Of a DNA stretch of 64,000 bases, positions 56,996 through 64,000 are shown in pieces. The notes under the pieces were generated by a model, which made no database searches, had not been told where the DNA came from, and saw only the letters and a list, made by a program, of their open reading frames with translations. The translations under genes and the position numbers were made by a program. The first letter of the stretch is position 1; each line of letters opens with the position of its first letter. The stretch comes from Streptomyces sp. B21-105 (GTDB taxonomy: Bacteria; Actinomycetota; Actinomycetes; Streptomycetales; Streptomycetaceae): assembly GCF_036898465.1 (NCBI RefSeq), contig NZ_JARUMJ010000001.1, positions 5,332,001-5,396,000 of the forward strand, read 5' to 3'.

Positions 56996-58768
56996 GTGCC
57001 GATCGTGGCTCAGAGCACCGAGACCACCGACTGGGTCTCCCGTTTCGCGGACGAGGTCATCGAAGAGTCGGAGCGTCGGGCCCCCGGCAAACCTGTGGTG
57101 GTCGCCTCCGGACTGTCCCCCTCCGGCCCCATCCACCTCGGCAACCTCCGCGAGGTCATGACCCCGCACCTCGTCGCCGACGAGATCCGCCGCCGCGGAC
57201 ACCAGGTACGCCATCTCATCTCGTGGGACGACTACGACCGCTACCGCAAGGTCCCCCAGGGCGTCCCGGGCGTCGACGACTCCTGGGCCGAGCACATCGG
57301 CAAGCCGCTGACCTCCGTCCCGGCCCCGCAGGGCTCGTCCCACCCGAACTGGGCCGAGCACTTCAAGGCCGCGATGACGGCGTCGCTCGCCGAACTCGGC
57401 GTCGAGTTCGACGGCATCAGCCAGACCGAGCAGTACACCTCGGGCGTCTACCGCGAGCAGATCCTGCACGCGGTCAGGCACCGCGCCGACATCGACGCGA
57501 TCCTCGACCAGTACCGCACCAAGAAGGCCCCGGCGAAGAAGCAGCAGCAGAAGCCGCTCGACGAGGCCGAGCTGGAAGCCGCCGAGGGCTCCGGCGCGGC
57601 CGACGAGGAGGACGGCTCCTCCGGCACCGCCGGCTACTTCCCGTACAAGCCCTACTGCGGCAACTGCGAGAAGGACCTCACCACCGTCACCTCCTACGAC
57701 GACGACACCACCGAACTGACCTACGCCTGCACCGCGTGCGGCTTCTCGGAGACCGTCCGGCTCAACGAGTTCAACCGCGGCAAGCTGGTCTGGAAGGTCG
57801 ACTGGCCCATGCGGTGGGCCTACGAGGGCGTCGTCTTCGAGCCCTCCGGCGTCGACCACTCCTCGCCCGGGTCCTCGTTCCAGGTCGGCGGGCAGATCGT
57901 CGGGATCTTCGGCGGCAAGCAGCCCATCGGGCCCATGTACGCCTTCGTCGGCATCAGCGGCATGGCGAAGATGTCGTCGTCCAGGGGCGGCGTGCCCACC
58001 CCCGGCGACGCGCTGAAGATCATGGAACCGCAGCTCCTGCGCTGGCTCTACGCCCGCCGCCGCCCCAACCAGTCCTTCAAGATCGCCTTCGACCAGGAGA
58101 TCCAGCGGCTCTACGACGAGTGGGACAAGCTCGACGCCAAGGTCGCTGGGGGCACCTCCCAGGCCTTCGGCTCTGGGGGAGGCTCCGCCCTGCCCGGCGA
58201 CGTCGCCGCACACGCGCGTGCGGTACGCACCGCCGGCGCCGAGCTGCCGCGCACCCCGCGGCCGCTGCCCTACCGCACCCTGGCCTCCGTCGCCGACATC
58301 ACCGCCGGCGAGCAGGAGCAGGCCCTGCGCATCCTGAGCGAACTCGACCCGGACAACCCCCTCGCCTCCCTCGACGAGGCCCGGCCCCGGTACGACAAGG
58401 CCGAGGCGTGGATCAACACGCACGTCCCCGCCGACCAGCGCACCATCGTGCGCCAGGAGCCGGACGCCGAACTGCTCAAGTCCCTCGACGAGGCCGCCCA
58501 GCAGTCCCTGCGGCTCCTGCTCGACGGACTCGCCGCCAACTGGTCCCTCGACGGCCTCACCCACCTCGTCTACGGCGTTCCCAAGGTCCAGGCCGGCTTC
58601 TCCGCCGACGCCACGCCCAAGGAACTCCCGCCGGAGATCAAGACCGCCCAGCGCACGTTCTTCGCCCTGCTCTACCACCTGCTGGTGGGACGGGACACCG
58701 GGCCCCGCCTGCCCACCCTGCTGCTGGCCGTCGGCCAGGACCGGGTACGCGCCCTGCTCGGGGAGTAG
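56996..58768 (+). CDS. lysS: Class I lysyl-tRNA synthetase
   Basis: A 590-residue class I LysRS, the archaeal-type enzyme unrelated to the usual class II LysRS. HIGH-type motif [25 protein letters not shown]-type motif [11 protein letters not shown]. An insert holds a zinc-ribbon-like CGNC...CTAC pair ([22 protein letters not shown]). A class II copy is usually also present elsewhere in Streptomyces; I cannot see it here. The start is GTG ([12 protein letters not shown]); a second GTG three codons on is possible. Confidence 0.95.
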   Translation: MPIVAQSTETTDWVSRFADEVIEESERRAPGKPVVVASGLSPSGPIHLGNLREVMTPHLVADEIRRRGHQVRHLISWDDYDRYRKVPQGVPGVDDSWAEHIGKPLTSVPAPQGSSHPNWAEHFKAAMTASLAELGVEFDGISQTEQYTSGVYREQILHAVRHRADIDAILDQYRTKKAPAKKQQQKPLDEAELEAAEGSGAADEEDGSSGTAGYFPYKPYCGNCEKDLTTVTSYDDDTTELTYACTACGFSETVRLNEFNRGKLVWKVDWPMRWAYEGVVFEPSGVDHSSPGSSFQVGGQIVGIFGGKQPIGPMYAFVGISGMAKMSSSRGGVPTPGDALKIMEPQLLRWLYARRRPNQSFKIAFDQEIQRLYDEWDKLDAKVAGGTSQAFGSGGGSALPGDVAAHARAVRTAGAELPRTPRPLPYRTLASVADITAGEQEQALRILSELDPDNPLASLDEARPRYDKAEAWINTHVPADQRTIVRQEPDAELLKSLDEAAQQSLRLLLDGLAANWSLDGLTHLVYGVPKVQAGFSADATPKELPPEIKTAQRTFFALLYHLLVGRDTGPRLPTLLLAVGQDRVRALLGE

Positions 58769-58777
58769 GCCCGGCCG

Positions 58778-58827
58778 GACGGCGGAGGGGGCGCCCGGTG
58801 CTGACACCGGGCGCCCCCTCCGCCGTC
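58778..58827. terminator. Bidirectional terminator between lysS and the DUF2637 gene
   Basis: Perfect 23-base arms around a CTGA loop, beginning GACGGCGGAGGGGGCGCCCG. It starts nine bases after the lysS stop and ends seven bases before the converging gene's stop. Confidence 0.92.
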
Positions 58828-58834
58828 CCCACCG

Positions 58835-60220
58835 CTACGCGATGTGATCCTCTTCGAGTTCCGCCGCGTGACGGTTCTGGAAACGCATCACCATGCGCTT
58901 GGCCTCGGCGTCGAGCAGCGGAGCGCCGAACGTCGCCTCCACGTCGTCGCTGAACTGACTCGGCGTCGGGTAGCCGCCGATGCTTATCGACTGCTTGAAG
59001 ACCTGGTAGTACGCCTCCTCGTCCGGCTCGACGAGCGGAGTCCCACCACCCTCGCCCAGCTCACGGCTGCGCCCCGGACCCACCGGGATCGGGAACGAAC
59101 CCGTCTCCTCCGGAGAGGGCTCCTGGGCCGGGGGCTCCTCCTGGTACTGGTCCGCGTACTGCTCGGCGTCCCGCTGCTCCTCGTACCAGTCGGCGTACTG
59201 CTCCGCGGGGTCGTACGTGGGGTCGTAACCGCCCTGGTAGGTGACCTCGTGCGGCATCGCCTGGAACCAGGGGCTCTGCTCCTCCGCCGACAGCCCGGGC
59301 CGACCGGGTTGCCCGGACGGCTGCCGCGCCTGCCGGGGCAGTGGCTGCTGCGGGTGCTGCGGCTGCTGCGGGGACACCGGCGTCGCCGGTCCCTGGAGCT
59401 GAGCCGGGGCCTGCGACTGCACCTGTGACGGTGACTGCGCCTGTGACGGCAGCTGCGGCTGTGCCTGCAGCTGCCCCTGCCCCTGTGCCTGCATCTGCGC
59501 CTGGGTCGGCATCGGCGGGAGCAGGGCGGGCTCGATGCCCGCCGCCGCCAGCCCCGCCGGAGCGGTCTCCGCCAGCGGAACGCCGTAACGGGCCAGCCGC
59601 AGCGGCATCAACGACTCCACCGGCGCCTTGCGCCGCCAGGCACGGCCGAAGCGCGAACGCAGCCGCGCCTGGTAGACGAGACGTTCCTGCTCCAGCTTGA
59701 TCACCTGGTCGTAGGAACGCAGCTCCCACAGCTTCATACGACGCCACAGCAGGAACGTCGGCACCGGAGAGAGCAGCCAGCGCGTGATGCGCACGCCCTC
59801 CATGTGCTTGTCCGCCGTGATGTCCGCGATGCGGCCGATCGCGTGCCGGGCCGCCTCCACCGACACCACGAACAGGATCGGGATCACCGCGTGCATGCCC
59901 GTGCCGAGCGGGTCCGGCCAGGCCGCCGCACCGTTGAACGCGATCGTCGCCGCCGTCAGCAGCCACGCCGTCTGGCGCAGCAGCGGGAACGGAATGCGGA
60001 TCCACGTCAGCAGCAGATCCAGGGCCAGCAGGACGCAGATACCCGCGTCGATGCCGATCGGGAACACATACGAGAAGTTCCCGAAACCCTTCTCCAGGGC
60101 CAGCTCACGGACGGCCGCGTACGAACCGGCGAAGCCGATGCCGGCGATGATCACAGCGCCGGTCACGACCACGCCGATGAGAACGCGGTGCGTCCGGGTC
60201 AGCTGTATTCGCTCGGACAC
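58835..60220 (-). CDS. DUF2637 membrane protein with Gln-rich linker
   Basis: A 461-residue protein. Residues about 1-130 are a DUF2637 membrane domain with four spans (LIGVVVTGAVIIAGIGFAGS, VFPIGIDAGICVLLALDLLL, AWLLTAATIAFNGAAAWPDP, AVIPILFVVSVEAARHAIGR). DUF2637 is the domain of SpdB-type spread proteins of Streptomyces plasmids, but chromosomal copies exist. Then come a basic helical part, a Gln/Pro/Ser linker (QAQMQAQGQGQLQAQPQ) and an acidic end with FSDDVEATFGAPLLDAEAKR. It starts at GTG with AGGGGAG six to seven bases upstream. Function unknown. Confidence 0.85.
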   Translation of the reverse strand: MSERIQLTRTHRVLIGVVVTGAVIIAGIGFAGSYAAVRELALEKGFGNFSYVFPIGIDAGICVLLALDLLLTWIRIPFPLLRQTAWLLTAATIAFNGAAAWPDPLGTGMHAVIPILFVVSVEAARHAIGRIADITADKHMEGVRITRWLLSPVPTFLLWRRMKLWELRSYDQVIKLEQERLVYQARLRSRFGRAWRRKAPVESLMPLRLARYGVPLAETAPAGLAAAGIEPALLPPMPTQAQMQAQGQGQLQAQPQLPSQAQSPSQVQSQAPAQLQGPATPVSPQQPQHPQQPLPRQARQPSGQPGRPGLSAEEQSPWFQAMPHEVTYQGGYDPTYDPAEQYADWYEEQRDAEQYADQYQEEPPAQEPSPEETGSFPIPVGPGRSRELGEGGGTPLVEPDEEAYYQVFKQSISIGGYPTPSQFSDDVEATFGAPLLDAEAKRMVMRFQNRHAAELEEDHIA

Positions 60221-60296
60221 CCGTACTCCCCTCCCCTTGCGTGCTCTTGCGCGCAACAGGGTGGCACATGTGTGCGGTGCACGCCTTTCTGGACCG

Positions 60297-61268
60297 TCAG
60301 CTCTTCGCGGACGCGGTCGTCTTCGGAGCCGCCGCGGCCGCCTTGGACGCCGTCGCCTTCGGGGTCGCCGACGGCGGTAGCGAGGCCCCCTGACCCGGCG
60401 AGACGGACGCCGACTTCGACGGGGACGGGGAGGCCGAACCCGCCGACGAACCCGCCGAACTCCCGCCGCCGTCCACGCCGTTGGCCGACCGCACGGACGC
60501 CACCACGTCCTTGACGGCCTTCTGCGCGGACGCCGACAGCGCGTCCGCGCTGGGCACCTTGTCACCCGCCAGACCGGCACCGTTGTAGTCCAGCGTGACG
60601 ACGACGTTCTCCACCCGCGCCACCACCGTCTGCTGCTTGAAGGCGCCCTCGGCCTTCTTCAGGTCGTAACGCACCAGCGTCGCCTCGTCGCCCGCCCCCG
60701 CGACCGGCTGCGACTTCGCGTTCTTCGCGCCCGCCACCGCCTGGGAGTCCTTCACCTGCTTCGCGTAGTACGTCTTCGCCTGCGACTCGCCGTCGCCGGT
60801 CGTCGCGTCCGACTCGAACCGCAGCAGCGACACGTTCAGCCAGCGGAACTGCGAACCCTTGACCCCGTTGTTGGCCAGGCTCGACCACGAACAGCTCGCC
60901 CGGTCGGCGGTGTCCCCGGTCGTCCCCTCCTTGCCGGAGGTGACCCCCTTCGGCACCAGCTCGGTCAGCGTCTTCTTCGACACCACCGCGCACGCCTCCG
61001 GCAGCTTCTGGTAGGCGGCGGCCTGCACGGTCGGGGTGGCGCTCGCGGCGGAACCCGCACTGCCGCCGGTGGCCGCGGCGGCGTCCTTCGAGCCGTCCTT
61101 CGAGCCGTCGTCCGAGCCGGAGTCCGAGGAGCAGCCCGCGGCGATCAGCATCACCGGGACGGCGACCGCGGCTGCCAGGAGGCGGTTGAGCCCTCCCGTG
61201 CGCCTCGCTCGCCCGTCACGCTCCTCGCGCTCGTTGAACTGGCCGTCTCGCTGGGCTCGTCGCTGCAT
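60297..61268 (-). CDS. DUF3558 lipoprotein 1
   Basis: A 323-residue secreted lipoprotein. The signal peptide has a long basic start and LLAAAVAVPVMLIAAGCSSD, with lipobox AAGC. A Ser/Gly/Asp linker precedes the DUF3558 fold (YQKLPEACAVVSKKTLTELV, ASCSWSS, NVSLLRFESDA). The end is Ser/Ala/Pro-rich and may cross the wall. The start at MQRRAQRDG is chosen by analogy to the sister gene (MQRKAYVPG) and the GAAGGA before it; five more codons upstream are possible. Paired with the next gene, probably by duplication. Confidence 0.85.
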   Translation of the reverse strand: MQRRAQRDGQFNEREERDGRARRTGGLNRLLAAAVAVPVMLIAAGCSSDSGSDDGSKDGSKDAAAATGGSAGSAASATPTVQAAAYQKLPEACAVVSKKTLTELVPKGVTSGKEGTTGDTADRASCSWSSLANNGVKGSQFRWLNVSLLRFESDATTGDGESQAKTYYAKQVKDSQAVAGAKNAKSQPVAGAGDEATLVRYDLKKAEGAFKQQTVVARVENVVVTLDYNGAGLAGDKVPSADALSASAQKAVKDVVASVRSANGVDGGGSSAGSSAGSASPSPSKSASVSPGQGASLPPSATPKATASKAAAAAPKTTASAKS

Positions 61269-61401
61269 GGTTCCTTCACTCATGACGCTCGTGGTTCCTG
61301 CGGTCGGATCGGGTCCGAGGAGCCACCGTACGCGGTGAAGACTCTGTGCGGTTCCGCTTCGAAAGCTTGGCGGGCGGGTCACGAACCGCCCCGAAACGAC
61401 C

Positions 61402-62289
61402 TCAGCCGGCCAGTGAGTCGACCAACTGCGCGGCCAGTTTCCGGGCCTTGTCCTGCATTTCCTCACTGTCCGGCGTCACGCCCACTGTTGCCGGCTGCTC
61501 CTCGTACCGGATGGTCACCAGGACGTTGGACGTGCGGAACGCCACAGTCACCGTGCGCTGCTTGACCGTCGAACCGGAACTCCCGAGCGCGTCGTCGACG
61601 AACGCCTCGTCGCCGAGGTCGTCCAGCAACCGGGGCTGCAGATCGGCCGGCGCGACCGTCGAGGAGGCCGAGGCGGAGGCCGACGGCGAGGCGGCGGCCG
61701 GCGACGAGGCGGCGGCCGGCGGCGAGGCGGCGGCCGGCGACGATGACGAGGTCGACGTCGAGGCGCCCGCGCTGGGCGAACCCGTGGCGCCCGTGGCACT
61801 CGTGGAGGGGGACGCGCCGGCCGTGGTGGACGCGGCGGGCGCCGGCAGGTCGGCCGCCGTCACCTTCTTCGCGAAGAGCGTCTCCGCCTGCGAGTCGTCG
61901 CTCACGGCGTTGTCATAGGAGACGACCCGCTCGAAATCGACGAGGAGATGATCGGTGGCGTCCGCCGACTCCACCTTCCAACGGCACCCCACCTTGCGGT
62001 CCGTGTCGTAGGTCAGCGTCGCCTCGCCGGCGTAGGCCGTCTCGCGCAGGGCCGCGTCGGTGAGCTGCCGGATGCCGGGAAGCAGGGAGTCGAGGGTGGC
62101 CCGGCTCACCACGCCGCATGCCTCCGGCAGCGTCGCGTACTTGCCGGGCCGGGCGGCGGGCGCCGACATGCCTGCCTCGCCCGGGTTGGAGTTGTCGTCC
62201 GAGCCGGTGTCGTCCGAGCCGCCGGTGCAGCCGGCCAGCAGCGCCGCGAGGAGCGCGACGACGCCGGGTACGTAGGCCTTCCGCTGCAC
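61402..62289 (-). CDS. DUF3558 lipoprotein 2
   Basis: A 295-residue lipoprotein and paralogue of the previous one. It starts at GTG (MQRKAYVPGVVALLAALLAG) with lipobox LAGC and GAGAGGAG seven bases upstream. TLPEACGVVSRATLDSLLPG and VGCRWKVESADATDHLLVDF are the matching DUF3558 segments with two conserved Cys. A Ser/Ala/Pro insertion encoded by GGCGAGGCGGCGGCC repeats interrupts the fold. The 133-base gap between the two genes suggests one transcript. Role unknown; surface or wall function likely. Confidence 0.87.
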   Translation of the reverse strand: MQRKAYVPGVVALLAALLAGCTGGSDDTGSDDNSNPGEAGMSAPAARPGKYATLPEACGVVSRATLDSLLPGIRQLTDAALRETAYAGEATLTYDTDRKVGCRWKVESADATDHLLVDFERVVSYDNAVSDDSQAETLFAKKVTAADLPAPAASTTAGASPSTSATGATGSPSAGASTSTSSSSPAAASPPAAASSPAAASPSASASASSTVAPADLQPRLLDDLGDEAFVDDALGSSGSTVKQRTVTVAFRTSNVLVTIRYEEQPATVGVTPDSEEMQDKARKLAAQLVDSLAG

Positions 62290-62513
62290 GGACGGCTCCT
62301 CTCGACGGTCACTTCGGGATGTGTTCGGGATGTGTTCGGTCTTCGGGCCCGCGTCCCCGCTGGTTAATCGCTTGCCGGGCGGGGGCGGCCCCTGCAGACA
62401 ATGTGTATCGCACGCACCACCGTGGATGCCGGTTGGCAGTCCGATTTCGTCGACCATGGCACCGGTTTTGCGACTTGAGACTTTTGTTGGTTGTCCCGGG
62501 GGGATGAGGGCAT

Positions 62514-63707
62514 ATGTCGTACGTGGAAATGCCGGGCGCGAGAGTGCCCATCCGTATGTGGACCGACCCGGCGTCGGTCGAGGAGGGCGCGCTGCAGCAG
62601 CTGCGCAACGTGGCCACCCTGCCCTGGATCAAGGGCCTGGCGGTCATGCCGGACGTCCACTACGGCAAGGGCGCCACGGTCGGCTCGGTCATCGCCATGC
62701 GCGGGGCCGTCTGTCCGGCGGCGGTGGGGGTCGACATCGGGTGCGGGATGTCGGCGGTCAAGACGTCGTTGACGGCGAACGATCTGCCGGGGGACCTGTC
62801 CCGGCTGCGCTCGAGGATCGAGCAGGCCGTTCCGGTGGGGCGGGGGATGCACGACGACCCCGTGGATCCGGGACGGTTCCACGGCCTGGCCACCGGCGGC
62901 TGGGACGACTTCTGGGGCCGTTTCGACGACGTCGCGGAGACGGTGAGGTTCCGCCGCGAACGCGCGGGCAGGCAGATGGGGACGCTGGGAGCGGGAAATC
63001 ATCACTGTGAGTTCTCGCTCGACACCGAGGGTTCCGTGTGGCTCACGCTGCATTCCGGTTCCCGGAACATCGGCAAGGAACTGGCGGAACACCACATCGG
63101 TGTTGCCCAGAAACTCCCGCACAACCAGGGTTTGGTCGACCGCGACCTCGCGGTGTTCGTCTCGGACACTCCGCAGATGGCTGCCTACCGGCACGACCTC
63201 TACTGGGCGCAGCAGTACGCGAAGTACAACCGCACGATCATGATGGCGCTCCTGAAGGACGTGGTCCGCAAGGAGTTCAAGAAGGCGAAGCCGACCTTCG
63301 AGAGGGAGGTCAGCTGTCATCACAACTACGTGGCGGAGGAACGCTACGAAGGGGTGGACCTCCTGGTCACCCGGAAGGGTGCGATCCGGGCGGGCTCCGG
63401 CGACCTCGGAATCATCCCCGGTTCCATGGGTACCGCCACCTACATCGTGAAGGGCCTGGGCAACGAGAAGGCCTTCAACTCGGCGTCGCACGGCGCGGGT
63501 CGCCGCATGAGCCGGACGGCGGCCAGGCGCCGCTTCTCGACGAAGGACCTGGAGATGCAGACACGGGGCGTGGAGTGCCGCAAGGACTCCGGAGTGGTGG
63601 ACGAGATCCCTGGCGCCTACAAGAACATCGACCAGGTGATGGACCAGCAGCGTGATCTGGTCCAGGTCGTGGCGAAGCTGAAGCAGTTCATCTGCGTGAA
63701 GGGCTGA
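62514..63707 (+). CDS. rtcB: RtcB family RNA-splicing ligase
   Basis: A 397-residue RNA ligase that joins 2',3'-cyclic phosphate or 3'-phosphate ends to 5'-OH ends using GTP and manganese. Metal-site residues lie in VMPDVHYGKGATVGSVIAM, GVDIGCGMSAVKTS and LGAGNHHCEF; the His that forms the GMP adduct is in NSASHGAGRRMSRTAA. The length fits the bacterial type. No archease partner or RtcA/RtcR neighbours are seen; it stands alone, divergent from the lipoprotein genes. Probably RNA repair after nuclease damage. Confidence 0.95.
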   Translation: MSYVEMPGARVPIRMWTDPASVEEGALQQLRNVATLPWIKGLAVMPDVHYGKGATVGSVIAMRGAVCPAAVGVDIGCGMSAVKTSLTANDLPGDLSRLRSRIEQAVPVGRGMHDDPVDPGRFHGLATGGWDDFWGRFDDVAETVRFRRERAGRQMGTLGAGNHHCEFSLDTEGSVWLTLHSGSRNIGKELAEHHIGVAQKLPHNQGLVDRDLAVFVSDTPQMAAYRHDLYWAQQYAKYNRTIMMALLKDVVRKEFKKAKPTFEREVSCHHNYVAEERYEGVDLLVTRKGAIRAGSGDLGIIPGSMGTATYIVKGLGNEKAFNSASHGAGRRMSRTAARRRFSTKDLEMQTRGVECRKDSGVVDEIPGAYKNIDQVMDQQRDLVQVVAKLKQFICVKG

Positions 63708-63713
63708 CGTGTG

Positions 63714-63748
63714 GAGGGGCCCGAGCTGTGGTGCCGCTCGGCCCCCTC
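63714..63748. terminator. Terminator hairpin after rtcB
   Basis: GAGGGGCCCGAGC and GCTCGGCCCCCTC pair with one mismatch around a nine-base loop, just after the rtcB stop. Confidence 0.65.
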
Positions 63749-63831
63749 AGTTCACTGATCGCCTGTCGGCAGCGGGATTTTTCCGGTCCGGTGTCGCCAG
63801 AGGCGCAAGGCGCAGCTCTGGACAGTTCTGT

Positions 63832-63945
63832 TCAGTGCCTCGGCGGCCGAGTCGGCGTCTCCGCTTGCAAGAAGCCGAACATGTACGCGTACTCCGGGAC
63901 CGTCAGGTCCATGAAACGTCGGGCGCTAGGCTCGCAGTCAGCCAT
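63832..63945 (-). pseudogene. Possible truncated LAGLIDADG-like fragment
   Basis: A 37-codon frame with AAGGAAGG upstream of its ATG contains TVPEYAYMFGFLQAE, similar to the start of LAGLIDADG endonuclease-like proteins (EYAY-FGFLQADG). It then runs out of frame and stops; the following DNA stays open in another frame for over 40 codons. This looks like a decayed gene, but the identity is weak. The window ends 55 bases upstream of its start codon. Confidence 0.3.
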
Positions 63946-64000
63946 GAGGAAGTCTGCCTTCCTTGCTGGTCAGGCCCTCGCCTGGGATGCCGCCCGGGCG

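Noticed and set aside
58834..60514. Plus-strand frames opposite the DUF2637 gene
   Set aside because: Antisense shadows rich in Arg and Ser; the minus-strand gene has clear membrane spans and a start site.

Overview
The window is a 64-kb stretch of a Streptomyces chromosome. The evidence is very high G+C with strong third-position bias, GTG and TTG starts, an rRNA operon without tRNAs in its spacers, and the sporulation pair bldN/rsbN. Gene order (ilvD, proC, trpS, rrn, acuC, a BldC-like gene, plsC, rsbN, bldN, rex, hemA-hemC-hemD, hemB, argS, lysS) matches what I recall of the core region around SCO3303-SCO3345 in S. coelicolor. That comparison is from memory, not from a search.

Layout. 0-14 kb holds the end of a sugar isomerase gene, a TetR regulator, ilvD, a membrane Ser/Thr kinase with a beta-propeller sensor, a small SH3 protein, a 0.6-kb repeat tract, a methyltransferase, an ABC exporter, proC, a divergent isochorismatase/AraC-type regulator pair, and trpS behind a clear ribosome-mediated attenuator (leader peptide with two Trp codons). 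14.4-20.1 kb is a complete 16S-23S-5S operon with leader promoters and a strong terminator. 20-28 kb holds housekeeping and membrane genes: HAD hydrolase, MFS transporter, AcuC, a BldC-like HTH protein, a 32-residue basic protein, an epimerase and an acyltransferase. 28-38 kb is developmental and redox/haem control: rsbN and bldN, with a BldN-type promoter in front of rsbN, then rex-hemA-hemC-hemD behind a near-consensus Rex operator.

38-50.5 kb is the accessory part, lying between hemD and hemB. It holds a HEPN/Abi-like gene with a TTA codon, a 723-residue HTH-DNA methyltransferase of unusual build, and a complete type I restriction-modification set (hsdM-hsdS-hsdR), all on one strand. A WhiJ/AbaA-type module follows (XRE regulator, DUF397 protein, ATP-binding protein), then an HTH protein with a structured leader. 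This is the best candidate for an undescribed defence arrangement. 51-64 kb returns to core genes: hemB, a PLP aminotransferase, divergent argS/lysS, a DUF2637 protein, two DUF3558 lipoproteins and RtcB.

How the genes connect. The redox sensor Rex probably controls haem synthesis in cis. BldN is held by its anti-sigma factor RsbN, whose own promoter looks BldN-dependent. Tryptophan supply is sensed at the trpS leader. The Abi gene, through its TTA codon, is predicted to depend on the developmentally timed bldA tRNA.
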